Source: Marinobacter sp. ATCH36
Lineage (GTDB): Bacteria > Pseudomonadota > Gammaproteobacteria > Pseudomonadales > Oleiphilaceae
Assembly: GCF_023555055.1 (NCBI RefSeq)
Contig: NZ_JAMJPL010000002.1
Location: forward strand, 608,371 to 672,370
Reading direction: 5' to 3'
Length of the DNA: 64,000 nt
The notes under the pieces are model-generated. The model saw only the letters and a program-made list of their open reading frames with translations. It was not told the DNA's origin and did no database searches. Below are positions 9,550 to 17,216 of this stretch, in pieces. The translations under genes and the position numbers were made by a program. Each line of letters begins with the position of its first letter. The first letter of the stretch is position 1.

Positions 9550-9670
9550 TGTTTTTGTTCTCCCGGGTTGTGCAGGGGCTTGAGTATATTTTTTATTCCT
9601 TTATCCCTAATTACTGCATTCCTTGTTCTTCGCTCTCGGTAAAATTCGATACCGTTGACGAATATCAAAC

Positions 9671-9700
9671 GAAGTTATTGTATCATAACTTCCATGTCAA
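9671..9700 (-). promoter_or_regulatory. Putative importer promoter overlapped by a perfect palindromic operator
   Basis: The palindrome GAAGTTAT-TGTATC-ATAACTTC (9671-9692) has perfect 8-bp arms. On the - strand TTGACA lies at 9700-9695, and 17 bases later comes TAACTT, a weak -10 inside the palindrome. This lies about 150 bases upstream of the binding-protein start, in the 309-base divergent region 9550-9858. Repressor binding here would block the importer promoter. PaaX from the adjacent gene is the natural candidate, although the half-site is not the published E. coli PaaX motif. Confidence 0.55.
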
Positions 9701-9858
9701 CTGATTTCAGGGCCGCTGGTCACGGCTTTTTCAAGTAAAGCTGACGCTGACACAACGCGCCAGTCCGGCAATCAAACAGACAAGGCTTTACCTGACACGC
9801 AAGACCCGCATAATACGTGCGACGTGTTTCATTGATTCTTATTTGCGAACCTGGGGCC

Positions 9859-10827
9859 ATGACTGCAAAAAGCCAGCTCGAACTGCTCGTCAACAACTTC
9901 CAGAAGAAACGGCCACTCCGCGCCGGCTCTCTCATCATCACCATCTATGGCGACGCCATCGTCCCCCGTGGCGGCAACGTCTGGCTTGGCAGCCTGATGA
10001 AACTCGTTGAACCCATGGGTATCAGCCAGCGACTGGTGCGTACCTCGGTGTATCGCCTGGTTCAGGAATCCTGGCTACAAACTGAAAAGGTCGGGCGCTG
10101 CAGTTATTACAGCCTGACCGGCCCTGGTTTGCGTCGGTTCGAACAGGCATTTCAACACGTTTACAATCTCGATACGGCGGAGTGGAGCGGCAGCTGGTGC
10201 CTTGTCTACCTGAATCAGCTGGCACCGGAACTTCGCCAGAAAGTCCGGGAAGAGCTGAAGTGGCTCAGCTTTGGCAGCATGGCGCCGGGACTGATGGAGC
10301 ACCCGAGATTTACCCGCAGCGAACTGATTCCCATGCTGCAGGAATGGGGCGCTCTGGAGGACACCATCGTGATGCAGACCATACCCATGGAACAAAAGAG
10401 CCCCAGAGCACTTCGCCTCCAGGTTCGCGAAAGCTGGAACCTGGATGAACTCGGGGGTCGCTACAGGCGTTTTCTGAAGCAGTTCCGCCCTCTGTGGCGA
10501 GAACTTCAGTCTGAAGACACTCTCAGCCCGGAGGAATGCCTGCTTCTGCGCATCCTGCTGATCCACGAGTATCGCAAGATACTGCTTCGTGACCCTTTAC
10601 TACCCGATGAACTGTTACCGGGTGACTGGGAAGGTCGCAGCGCCAAGCAACTTTGCCGCAACCTTTACCGTCAAATCTATGTGCGAGCTGAGCAGTGGCT
10701 GGACGAGACTCTGGAGAATGCTTCGGGCCCCCTCCCCGGCCCTGGCGAGAAATTCTACAAGCGTTTTGGTGGTTTGAGGGACACCAACATCCAGACTGAT
10801 CCGACGATGGAACCGGAAACTCTCTAG
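9859..10827 (+). CDS. paaX: PaaX-family transcriptional repressor of phenylacetate catabolism
   Basis: This 322-residue regulator is close in length to E. coli PaaX (316). An N-terminal winged helix-turn-helix (about residues 40-80, with ISQRLVRTSVYRLVQESW) is followed by the PaaX central and C-terminal domains that bind phenylacetyl-CoA. The ATG at 9859 is chosen because it begins the family-like N-terminus and has GGGG upstream; a further 14 codons are open upstream. It diverges from the importer operon and likely controls it and the paa genes. Confidence 0.88.
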   Translation: MTAKSQLELLVNNFQKKRPLRAGSLIITIYGDAIVPRGGNVWLGSLMKLVEPMGISQRLVRTSVYRLVQESWLQTEKVGRCSYYSLTGPGLRRFEQAFQHVYNLDTAEWSGSWCLVYLNQLAPELRQKVREELKWLSFGSMAPGLMEHPRFTRSELIPMLQEWGALEDTIVMQTIPMEQKSPRALRLQVRESWNLDELGGRYRRFLKQFRPLWRELQSEDTLSPEECLLLRILLIHEYRKILLRDPLLPDELLPGDWEGRSAKQLCRNLYRQIYVRAEQWLDETLENASGPLPGPGEKFYKRFGGLRDTNIQTDPTMEPETL

Positions 10828-10835
10828 AATAGTGC

Positions 10836-12014
10836 TCAGGCGGGGCTTTGTGCATTTTGCTGCTGAACCCGCCTTGCCAGATGCAGGATCACGACACCAA
10901 GCGCCATAACCACCAACGTCAGCCAGAGGCCGTTGGTATAGTTACCCTCTACATCAGCCAGATAACCCACCACGGCGGGCGCCAACATCTGGGCTATGCC
11001 GTAGCTGAAGGTCAAACGGCTCATCGGCCGTGAGGGGTTTTCAGGGAAAACGCGCCCCACCATCGCCAGCATCATACTGACAATACCGATAAAGCTGGCG
11101 CCATAAATCACGGAACTGAGCATCACACTGGCCAGGCTGGTATTCACGATCAGCATGAGGATGCTCACGGAGTTAAGGGCGTAGGCCAGGTAGAGTGCCA
11201 GCCACTGCCCCCAACGCCGGGAGAACACATCCCACAGCCAGCAGGCAGGAGTTGCAGCAAGGCCAGCAATCAGCCACACCAGCCAGCCCTGACCACGGAG
11301 CTCGGGCATGGATTCTGCGATCGCCACCAGGAAGGTGGCCGTGACAACATAACCGACGCCCGCGCAGAAATACGCCAGTTGCAATATACGTATGAATTGG
11401 CTCCGCTCGGCGCCGCCTCTGTCCGCCCCCGTTCTGGGCAATGCACAGGCCCGGTAATCCGGCATCCAGTGCCACGCAGGAACCAGCAGCACCAGGGCCA
11501 CCAGCCCGTAGATCACCCATTGCTGATCCCAGGTGAACGAACCCTTGATTAGCTCGGCCACCACAGCAGTGAGAACTATCCCGAGCCCGATACCGGAAAA
11601 GAACACACCAAGCTCGGACTTCTGGTTGTTCCTGATCAGCCAGCTCATCAGCAGACCGGCACCCAGCAACATACCTGCTGAGGTACTCAGCCCGGAGATA
11701 AAGCGCAGAATGAACCACAACCACACGTTGGTGGTGTACCCCATAAGAACTGTTGAAACCACGGCGACGACCAGCCCAAGCTGGTAAAGTCTTACTTTCA
11801 GACCGATATCGTTGATTCGGGTAATGAGGACTGCACCAGCCAGGTAGCCCGCGTAGTTCACGGTTGCCAGCATACCGACAACGGATTTGCTCAGGCCCAG
11901 TGCCGCAACCATCTCCGGGATCATCGGCGTGTAGGAAAACCGGGCAATCCCCACCATGACCACAACCGCGATCACGCTGGCCACCAGCACTTTCATCGTT
12001 TGTATTGACTTCAC
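10836..12014 (-). CDS. MFS transporter, YbfB/YjiJ-like
   Basis: This 392-residue permease has about 12 hydrophobic segments. The N-terminus (VGIARFSYTPMIPEM) matches the YbfB/YjiJ branch of the major facilitator superfamily, whose substrates are mostly unknown. It stops 8 bases from the convergent paaX stop. The location beside paaX could hint at an aromatic or organic acid substrate, but nothing in the sequence shows this. Confidence 0.8.
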   Translation of the reverse strand: MKSIQTMKVLVASVIAVVVMVGIARFSYTPMIPEMVAALGLSKSVVGMLATVNYAGYLAGAVLITRINDIGLKVRLYQLGLVVAVVSTVLMGYTTNVWLWFILRFISGLSTSAGMLLGAGLLMSWLIRNNQKSELGVFFSGIGLGIVLTAVVAELIKGSFTWDQQWVIYGLVALVLLVPAWHWMPDYRACALPRTGADRGGAERSQFIRILQLAYFCAGVGYVVTATFLVAIAESMPELRGQGWLVWLIAGLAATPACWLWDVFSRRWGQWLALYLAYALNSVSILMLIVNTSLASVMLSSVIYGASFIGIVSMMLAMVGRVFPENPSRPMSRLTFSYGIAQMLAPAVVGYLADVEGNYTNGLWLTLVVMALGVVILHLARRVQQQNAQSPA

Positions 12015-12101
12015 AGGGATTCCTCACTTCAAAGACATGATTGGTCGTTGGAATTGCCTTTGCCCCAGATAGCGGGAAATGGAGCCCGATTTCTCATTTT
12101 T

Positions 12102-12890
12102 CTATCCGAAAACCGTTACCGTTTGCCGGCTCAGCGCTACCAGTTCCCCGCGTGAGGTCCAGATTCCGGCCTGGGTGTGGCCGTATCCTGTGCCGGCTTT
12201 ATCAATCTTCGCCTTGTACAGCAGCCAGTCTCCTGGCTCCAAAAATGGCCTGGGATGCACGATATCAAGCGCCCAACTCAGGGAACTGGTTTTCACCCGT
12301 TGCTTCACATAGGGCAAAACAGCGGGCGGCCACGCATCAACGAGAGCAATAATGTGGGCGTCTGAAAAGGTTTCCGGAGTCTTCCTGAATTGCATCCAGC
12401 CGCCCAGCTCCCGGCCACCTTTGCCACTGAACGGCAGATTACCAAAAGCCCAGCGCATTTCGATCTGTTGAATGAACTCCGGCGTAACTCCCTCGACGTA
12501 ATCCAATCCTTTGCATTGGCTCACAGGTTTAGCCTCCGGAGCCGGCAAAGCATCCACCTCCACCTCGGAATCCCTGTCACCGCCAAAACTGGCCAATGCG
12601 ACCAGTTTTGGCTCACCATTCTGGACGATGCGGCCCATCACCTGGCTGACAGCCTTGCCTTCCCTCAGGATTTCAGCTTCGACCGTGGCAGGCTCATCCG
12701 GTGTTACCGGACCCACGAACGACACCTGCATGGACCGCATAGGCCGCCCCGGAGTAACTACATGAGCCATCCGGTCAAACACCAGCGCGGCAACCACTCC
12801 TCCAAAGGAGGCGCGCCCCTGGGCCCAGTTGGACGGGATGGTAACTTCCCCGTTTTTGACCACCTCGTTTATCATTTCATCAAAATTCAT
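12102..12890 (-). CDS. Acyl-CoA thioesterase (TesB-like double hot-dog)
   Basis: The 262-residue protein has two hot-dog halves. The first contains ASFGGVVAALVFDRMAHVVT and MQVSFVGPVTPDEPATVEAE; the second contains DAWPPAVLPY and ends GELVALSRQTVTVFG, typical of thioesterase-superfamily TesB-like proteins. It would hydrolyse acyl-CoA esters. The ATG at 12890 has GAGG about 6 bases upstream; the preceding TTG codon is not needed. It is probably monocistronic, with MFS downstream on the same strand after an 87-base gap. The acyl chain specificity is unknown. Confidence 0.75.
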   Translation of the reverse strand: MNFDEMINEVVKNGEVTIPSNWAQGRASFGGVVAALVFDRMAHVVTPGRPMRSMQVSFVGPVTPDEPATVEAEILREGKAVSQVMGRIVQNGEPKLVALASFGGDRDSEVEVDALPAPEAKPVSQCKGLDYVEGVTPEFIQQIEMRWAFGNLPFSGKGGRELGGWMQFRKTPETFSDAHIIALVDAWPPAVLPYVKQRVKTSSLSWALDIVHPRPFLEPGDWLLYKAKIDKAGTGYGHTQAGIWTSRGELVALSRQTVTVFG

Positions 12891-13024
12891 CAACCCGCCT
12901 CATTAGCATCCTACCTAGAATAATCAGGAGCTTGCCCAATATGCGCCCCTAACGCAACAATTGGCTCCGGCAACTACCTACAGCCCCCTCTTTATTTGAC
13001 GTGTTAAAGATTCAAGAAACCAGT

Positions 13025-13030
13025 TATAAT
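13025..13030 (+). promoter_or_regulatory. Putative -10 (TATAAT) of the DEAD-box helicase gene
   Basis: A consensus TATAAT lies 59 bases before the helicase ATG. The best -35 (TTGACG, about 23 bases upstream) is badly spaced, so the promoter may be activator-dependent or the match fortuitous. A perfect 12-bp palindrome, GCATTGCAATGC (13045-13056), falls in the expected 5' leader. Confidence 0.4.
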
Positions 13031-13088
13031 CCCCGCCACAACATGCATTGCAATGCAATGCTTTACCCTTCGAATTCCGAGTAATTTA

Positions 13089-14588
13089 ATGTCTGAATTG
13101 TCTTTTGCCGAACTCGGCCTGGATCCCGCTGTACTTGAGGCGGTGACCGCCGTCGGCTACGAAACACCAACCCCCATCCAGGCCCAGACCATCCCGGCCT
13201 TGCTGGCCGGTAAACACCTGCTGGGTGTTGCCCAGACCGGTACGGGGAAAACCGCCGCCTTCGCGCTGCCGCTGCTGAGCCGGATTGATGCCTCATCCAC
13301 AGAACCACAGATTCTGGTGCTGGCACCCACGCGGGAACTGGCGATTCAGGTGGCAGAGGCTTTCACCACCTATGCCAGCAAGTTTCGCAACTTCCACGTT
13401 CTTCCGATTTACGGTGGCCAGGACTTTCACCCGCAGATCAAGGGGCTGAAGCGAGGCGCACAAGTCATTGTCGGCACACCGGGGCGTATGCTTGACCACC
13501 TCCGCAAAGGTACTCTCAAGCTTAACAATCTGAAGGCACTGGTGCTGGACGAAGCTGACGAAATGCTCCGTATGGGCTTCATCGACGACGTCGAAGCCAT
13601 TCTGGCGAAAACACCGGCAGACTGTCAGCGTGCGCTGTTCTCTGCCACCATGCCACCGCAGATAAAGAAGGTTGCCAAGACTTACCTGAACGACGCCACG
13701 GAAGTAAAAATCGAGAGCGAAACCCGCACGGTTGAGCGGATTTCCCAGTTCGTGCTGCCGGTATACGCCGAACGCAAACTGGATGCCCTGACGCGCATTC
13801 TGGAAGTGGAACCGGTTGATGCAGCGATCATTTTCGTGCGCACCAAGGCGGAAACCACACTGCTGGCCGAGAAACTGTCCGCCCGCGGACACGCCGTTGC
13901 CCCGCTGAATGGCGATCTCAATCAACGTCAGCGCGAGCAGACGGTCGAGGATCTCAAACGCGGCAAGAAAGACATGATCGTGGCCACCGACGTCGCCGCG
14001 CGCGGATTGGACGTGCCACGAATCACTCACGTCATCAACTACGACGTGCCGTACGATACCGAAGCCTATATTCACCGGGTTGGCCGCACCGGCCGTGCCG
14101 GTCGTGAAGGTAAGGCCATCCTGCTGGTCACGCCCAGGGAACGCAGCTGGTTGCGCACCCTTGAACGTGCTACCAACTCGCCAATGCAGCCTTACCAGCT
14201 GCCGTCGCCCATCGATCTCAAGAAAATGCGCGAGCAGCAGTTCGAAACCCAGCTGCTGGGCTTTGCGGAAGACGGGAAACTGGCCAAGGCCATGGCGCTG
14301 CTGGACGAGATAGCAGAGCGCAATGAGATGGACACAGCGATGGTGGCCGGTGCCCTGGCCTGTTGGCTGGAGGCTTCCCAGCCGGGCTCACTGCCGCTGG
14401 AGCAACCGGAGGCCTTGCCAGAGATTTCAACAACCGCGCCGCCACGTCGCGACCGCAAGGGTGGTCGCCCGGGTGGCAAGCCAGGTTATAAGCCTGGCTT
14501 CAAGAAAGGCCCCAGGGGCCAGGGCGGCCCCGGCCCGAAGGGAAAGCCCCCTGGCAAGGGTGGTAAGCGCCCGCCCCGTCAGGGCTGA
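13089..14588 (+). CDS. DEAD-box ATP-dependent RNA helicase
   Basis: This 499-residue helicase carries the full motif set: Q motif (PTPIQAQTIP), motif I AQTGTGKT, DEAD in VLDEADEML, SAT, and motif VI HRVGRTGRAG. The core ends near residue 365. A short helical segment follows and then a very basic Gly/Lys/Arg/Pro tail, in place of the RNA-recognition domain found in CsdA/DeaD (about 629 residues). It probably unwinds RNA in ribosome assembly or cold adaptation. The ATG at 13089 starts the conserved SFAELGLDP; the upstream in-frame ATG gives an unlikely extension. Confidence 0.88.
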   Translation: MSELSFAELGLDPAVLEAVTAVGYETPTPIQAQTIPALLAGKHLLGVAQTGTGKTAAFALPLLSRIDASSTEPQILVLAPTRELAIQVAEAFTTYASKFRNFHVLPIYGGQDFHPQIKGLKRGAQVIVGTPGRMLDHLRKGTLKLNNLKALVLDEADEMLRMGFIDDVEAILAKTPADCQRALFSATMPPQIKKVAKTYLNDATEVKIESETRTVERISQFVLPVYAERKLDALTRILEVEPVDAAIIFVRTKAETTLLAEKLSARGHAVAPLNGDLNQRQREQTVEDLKRGKKDMIVATDVAARGLDVPRITHVINYDVPYDTEAYIHRVGRTGRAGREGKAILLVTPRERSWLRTLERATNSPMQPYQLPSPIDLKKMREQQFETQLLGFAEDGKLAKAMALLDEIAERNEMDTAMVAGALACWLEASQPGSLPLEQPEALPEISTTAPPRRDRKGGRPGGKPGYKPGFKKGPRGQGGPGPKGKPPGKGGKRPPRQG

Positions 14589-14616
14589 TTCAGTCGCTCA
14601 AGGCTGATTCAAACTC

Positions 14617-15132
14617 TCAGGGCCGTTCACGGCGCTGATAGACTACGAAGCTGTAGTCATAGGGATTGTTATCGGACGCGGAGAAATCCTTCCGTCCGAT
14701 TTCTTCCCACTCATCCCAGTTCACTTCCGGAAAGAATGCGTCCCCCTCCACCTCGGCGTGCACCTGAGTGATATAAATCCGGTCCACCATCGGCAAGGCT
14801 TCTGAATAGATCTGCCCTCCCCCGATTATCATCACTTCGTCTCCGCCTTCTATTTCAGCCTGAGCTTCGGCTTTGACCAACGCTTGTTGCAGTGACTGTG
14901 CTGCCACCGTTCCAGCAGGCGCTTCCCATTCCGGATTCCGGGAAATCACCACGTTCATACGCCCGGGCAATGGCCGCCCAATGGAGTCCCAGGTTTTCCG
15001 CCCCATAATAATGGGCTTTCCCATGGTGGCCTGCTTGAAGTACTTGAGATCGCCTGGCAGATACCACGGCAGCTTGTTATTTCGGCCGATGACCCGGTTT
15101 AGGGACATGGCCACTATCAGGGCTTTTCTCAT
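14617..15132 (-). CDS. folA: Dihydrofolate reductase
   Basis: This 171-residue enzyme reduces dihydrofolate with NADPH. Family marks are ALIVAMSLNRVIGRNNKLPW at the N-terminus, GRKTWDSIGRPLPGR for cofactor binding, and IGGGQIYSEAL. The length is close to E. coli FolA (159). The ATG at 15132 begins the conserved strand; the open frame upstream runs into the hairpin-rich spacer and is rejected. It follows thyA on the same strand, which uses folate in the same cycle, separated by the 444-base repeat region. Confidence 0.95.
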   Translation of the reverse strand: MRKALIVAMSLNRVIGRNNKLPWYLPGDLKYFKQATMGKPIIMGRKTWDSIGRPLPGRMNVVISRNPEWEAPAGTVAAQSLQQALVKAEAQAEIEGGDEVMIIGGGQIYSEALPMVDRIYITQVHAEVEGDAFFPEVNWDEWEEIGRKDFSASDNNPYDYSFVVYQRRERP

Positions 15133-15157
15133 TGATTGATTATCCTCTTGCTTGGGA

Positions 15158-15173
15158 GCTCCGGATCCGGAGC
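15158..15173. repeat. 16-bp perfect palindrome in the folA leader
   Basis: GCTCCGGATCCGGAGC reads the same on both strands and begins 26 bases upstream of the folA ATG. It is nested in a wider 8-bp inverted repeat (CCTCTTGC at 15144-15151, GCAAGAGG at 15192-15199), which touches the first variable-stem element. In folA mRNA it could form a hairpin just before the ribosome-binding region. Confidence 0.7.
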
Positions 15174-15194
15174 CCTCGGGACTTGGGGGCTGCA

Positions 15195-15300
15195 AGAGGG
15201 CGGGAAGACGTGTCCAAAAAACGCCTCAAGGCATCCATGCGCGGCTTGGGCTCCGCCATCCATGGCTCCGCACATTTTTGGACACGTCTTCCCGCCCTCT
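15195..15300 (+). repeat. Variable-stem element copy 1 (26-bp perfect stem, 54-nt conserved loop)
   Basis: Arms 15195-15220 and 15275-15300 are exact inverted complements of 26 bp. The enclosed 54-base loop (15221-15274) contains CGGCTTGGGCTCCGCCATCC and GCCATCCATGGC. The second copy at 15429-15540 lies in opposite orientation: its 54-base loop is identical at 49 of 54 positions, all five changes being transitions, but its stem sequence is different. The tiny open frames across it are not credible genes. The function is unknown. Confidence 0.85.
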
Positions 15301-15389
15301 CGCGATTCGACAATACAGTGAGCTGATCCACGATTACCGTTAATCAGGACTCCTGACTGGACTTTAATAAGGGTGAATACCCCCAAGCC

Positions 15390-15428
15390 GATCAAATCTT
15401 CTTGGTAATCGAACTCTACTATTTGATC
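15390..15428. repeat. 8-bp inverted repeat abutting variable-stem element copy 2
   Basis: GATCAAAT (15390-15397) is repeated inverted as ATTTGATC (15421-15428), ending exactly where the long stem of copy 2 begins at 15429. The 23-base space between arms has no other recognisable signal. It may be coincidental or mark a boundary of the element. Confidence 0.4.
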
Positions 15429-15540
15429 GCAGGGTAGCGGGTGGGGCTTTCAGAAAATGTGCGGAGCCATGGATGGCGGAGCCCAAGCCGCACACGGACG
15501 TCTCGAGGCGTTTTTCTGAAAGCCCCACCCGCTGCCCTGC
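15429..15540 (-). repeat. Variable-stem element copy 2 (29-bp stem, 54-nt conserved loop), inverted relative to copy 1
   Basis: Arms 15429-15457 and 15512-15540 pair over 29 positions with one mismatch that would be a G-U pair in RNA. The loop (15458-15511) is again exactly 54 bases. Read on the - strand, it matches the copy 1 loop at 49 of 54 positions, including a 34-base identical block. The stem shares with copy 1 only the A/T run next to the loop and a loose GGGC...GGG at the outer end. It lies 36 bases downstream of thyA. Confidence 0.85.
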
Positions 15541-15576
15541 AGACTCCAAACCACCCGGGCGGGTCCAAGCGAGAGG

Positions 15577-16416
15577 TCAAATCGCAATAGGTGCCTTAAT
15601 TCCAGGGTAAGGGTCATAGCCATCAAACTCGAAATCCTCCAGCTCGTACTCGAAAATCGAATCAGGCTTCCGCTTGATGACCAGTTTGGGCAACGGCCGG
15701 GGCTCCCGCTTTAATTGCACGAAGACAATATCGTCGGTCAGGTGGTTCTGGTACAGGTGGCAGTCACCGAAGGTGTGAACGAACTCGCCGACTCCCAGGT
15801 CACATTGCTGGGCGATCATGTGAGTCAGCAAGGCGTAGGACGCGATATTGAATGGAACACCCAGGAACAGGTCGGCACTGCGCTGGTAGAGCTGGCATGA
15901 AAGTTTGCCATCGGCGACGTAGAACTGGAACAGGCAATGGCACGGAGCCAGCGCCATGCGGCCTTGGCGGACGTTGTCCTGAGGGCCGATGGATTCGTCC
16001 GGGAGTTCCGCCGGGTTCCAGGCGGAGACAATCAGACGACGGGAATTGGGTTTGTTGCGGATCTGCTCGATTACCTCGCTGATCTGGTCAACGGTACTGC
16101 CATCCGGGCATTGCCAACTGCGCCACTGTTTGCCGTAGATCGGACCGAGATCGCCATTTTCCAGCGCCCATTCATTCCAGATGGATACTTTGCGATCTTT
16201 CAGCCAATTGTTGTCCGTAGAACCTTGCAGGAACCACAAAAGCTCCTGGATGATACTGCGCAGGTGAACCTTTTTGGTGGTTACCAGAGGGAAGCCTTCC
16301 TGCAGGTCAAAGCGGATCTGGCGGCCGAACACGGAGCGGGTGCCAACCCCGGTGCGGTCTCCGCGGTCCATGCCGTTATTCACCACGTCTTTCATCAAAT
16401 CGAGATAGGCTTTCAT
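15577..16416 (-). CDS. thyA: Thymidylate synthase
   Basis: This 279-residue enzyme (E. coli ThyA has 264) methylates dUMP with methylene-tetrahydrofolate. The catalytic cysteine is in [12 protein letters not shown]. The dUMP-binding [28 protein letters not shown] and the C-terminal [10 protein letters not shown] are all present. The start overlaps the lgt stop by 4 bases, the usual lgt-thyA arrangement in gammaproteobacteria. folA lies downstream, beyond the variable-stem elements. Confidence 0.96.
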   Translation of the reverse strand: MKAYLDLMKDVVNNGMDRGDRTGVGTRSVFGRQIRFDLQEGFPLVTTKKVHLRSIIQELLWFLQGSTDNNWLKDRKVSIWNEWALENGDLGPIYGKQWRSWQCPDGSTVDQISEVIEQIRNKPNSRRLIVSAWNPAELPDESIGPQDNVRQGRMALAPCHCLFQFYVADGKLSCQLYQRSADLFLGVPFNIASYALLTHMIAQQCDLGVGEFVHTFGDCHLYQNHLTDDIVFVQLKREPRPLPKLVIKRKPDSIFEYELEDFEFDGYDPYPGIKAPIAI

Positions 16417-17204
16417 TCAGCGTTTCTCCGGTAAGCAAAAACAATCAGTGCGGCGCCCGCGAGGATCATCGGGAATGATAACACCTGCCCCATGGTGAGC
16501 CAGTCGAAGGCAAGATAACCCAGCTGGGAATCTGGCTGACGAACGAATTCCACCAGGAAGCGAAACACGCCGTAGCACGCCAGGAAAAGGCCGGACACCG
16601 CCATACGGGGCCGGGGTCTGGAGGAAAACCACCACAGGATAATGAAGAACACCACGCCCTCAAGGGCGAACTGATAAAGCTGTGACGGATGGCGTGCCAG
16701 TGCATCAGGGGCGGTGCGGAAGACCATGCCCCAGGGCACGTCCGTGGGCTTGCCCCAGAGTTCGCCGTTAATGAAATTGCCGATGCGGCCCGCACCGAGC
16801 CCAACTGGCACCAGGGGTGCAACGAAATCCGCGATTTGCCAGAAGGTTCTGTCCACCTTGCGGCCAAACCACCACATGGCGAACATCACACCCAACAGGC
16901 CGCCGTGGAAGGACATGCCGCCTTCCCAGACCCGCAACAACATCAATGGGTCAGCCATGAAGGCACCAAAATTGTAGAAGATCACATAACCAAAACGGCC
17001 TCCGAGTATGACACCCAGGGCAATGTAGAAAAGCATGTCACCCATCTGGACTTCGGTGATCGGCGACCAGGGTTTGCGGGCGCGGATGCGTCCCAGCCAC
17101 CAGCCCACGAGAAACCCGACCAGGTAGGTCAGGCCATACCAGTGTACTTTCAATGGTCCGATGGAGATGGCCACCGGATCGATTTGCGGATGCTGGAGCA
17201 TCAA
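16413..17204 (-). CDS. lgt: Phosphatidylglycerol-prolipoprotein diacylglyceryl transferase
   Basis: This 263-residue inner-membrane enzyme attaches diacylglycerol to the lipobox cysteine of prolipoproteins. It has about seven membrane segments, the N-terminal [17 protein letters not shown] with the essential His, and the Lgt signature [13 protein letters not shown] near residue 140. It is translationally coupled to thyA by a 4-base overlap. A 12-base gap separates it from the downstream end of the TauE/SafE gene, so the three may be cotranscribed. Confidence 0.96.
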   Translation of the reverse strand: MMLQHPQIDPVAISIGPLKVHWYGLTYLVGFLVGWWLGRIRARKPWSPITEVQMGDMLFYIALGVILGGRFGYVIFYNFGAFMADPLMLLRVWEGGMSFHGGLLGVMFAMWWFGRKVDRTFWQIADFVAPLVPVGLGAGRIGNFINGELWGKPTDVPWGMVFRTAPDALARHPSQLYQFALEGVVFFIILWWFSSRPRPRMAVSGLFLACYGVFRFLVEFVRQPDSQLGYLAFDWLTMGQVLSFPMILAGAALIVFAYRRNAE

Positions 17205-17216
17205 TAACCCCTCAGG

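Noticed and set aside
8281..9642. 453-codon open frame on the + strand
   Set aside because: It lies wholly opposite the binding-protein gene, which has a clear signal peptide and family motifs. The + frame has no recognisable domain, and its composition reflects GC-rich antisense codon bias.
9671..9692. Resemblance of the palindrome arms to loxP arm ends (ATAACTTC / GAAGTTAT)
   Set aside because: Arm order is inverted relative to loxP, the spacer is 6 rather than 8 bases, and only 8 bases of each arm match. No recombinase gene is near.
15195..15540. Reading the two elements as intrinsic terminators or an integron attC array
   Set aside because: The T-tracts face the loop rather than the outside of the stem, so they do not terminate in the usual way. 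No attC core sites, gene cassettes or integrase are visible.
15129..15549. Several 60-90 codon open frames on both strands between folA and thyA
   Set aside because: They are produced by the GC-rich inverted elements, read through stems and loops in many frames, and show no protein-like conservation between the two element copies.
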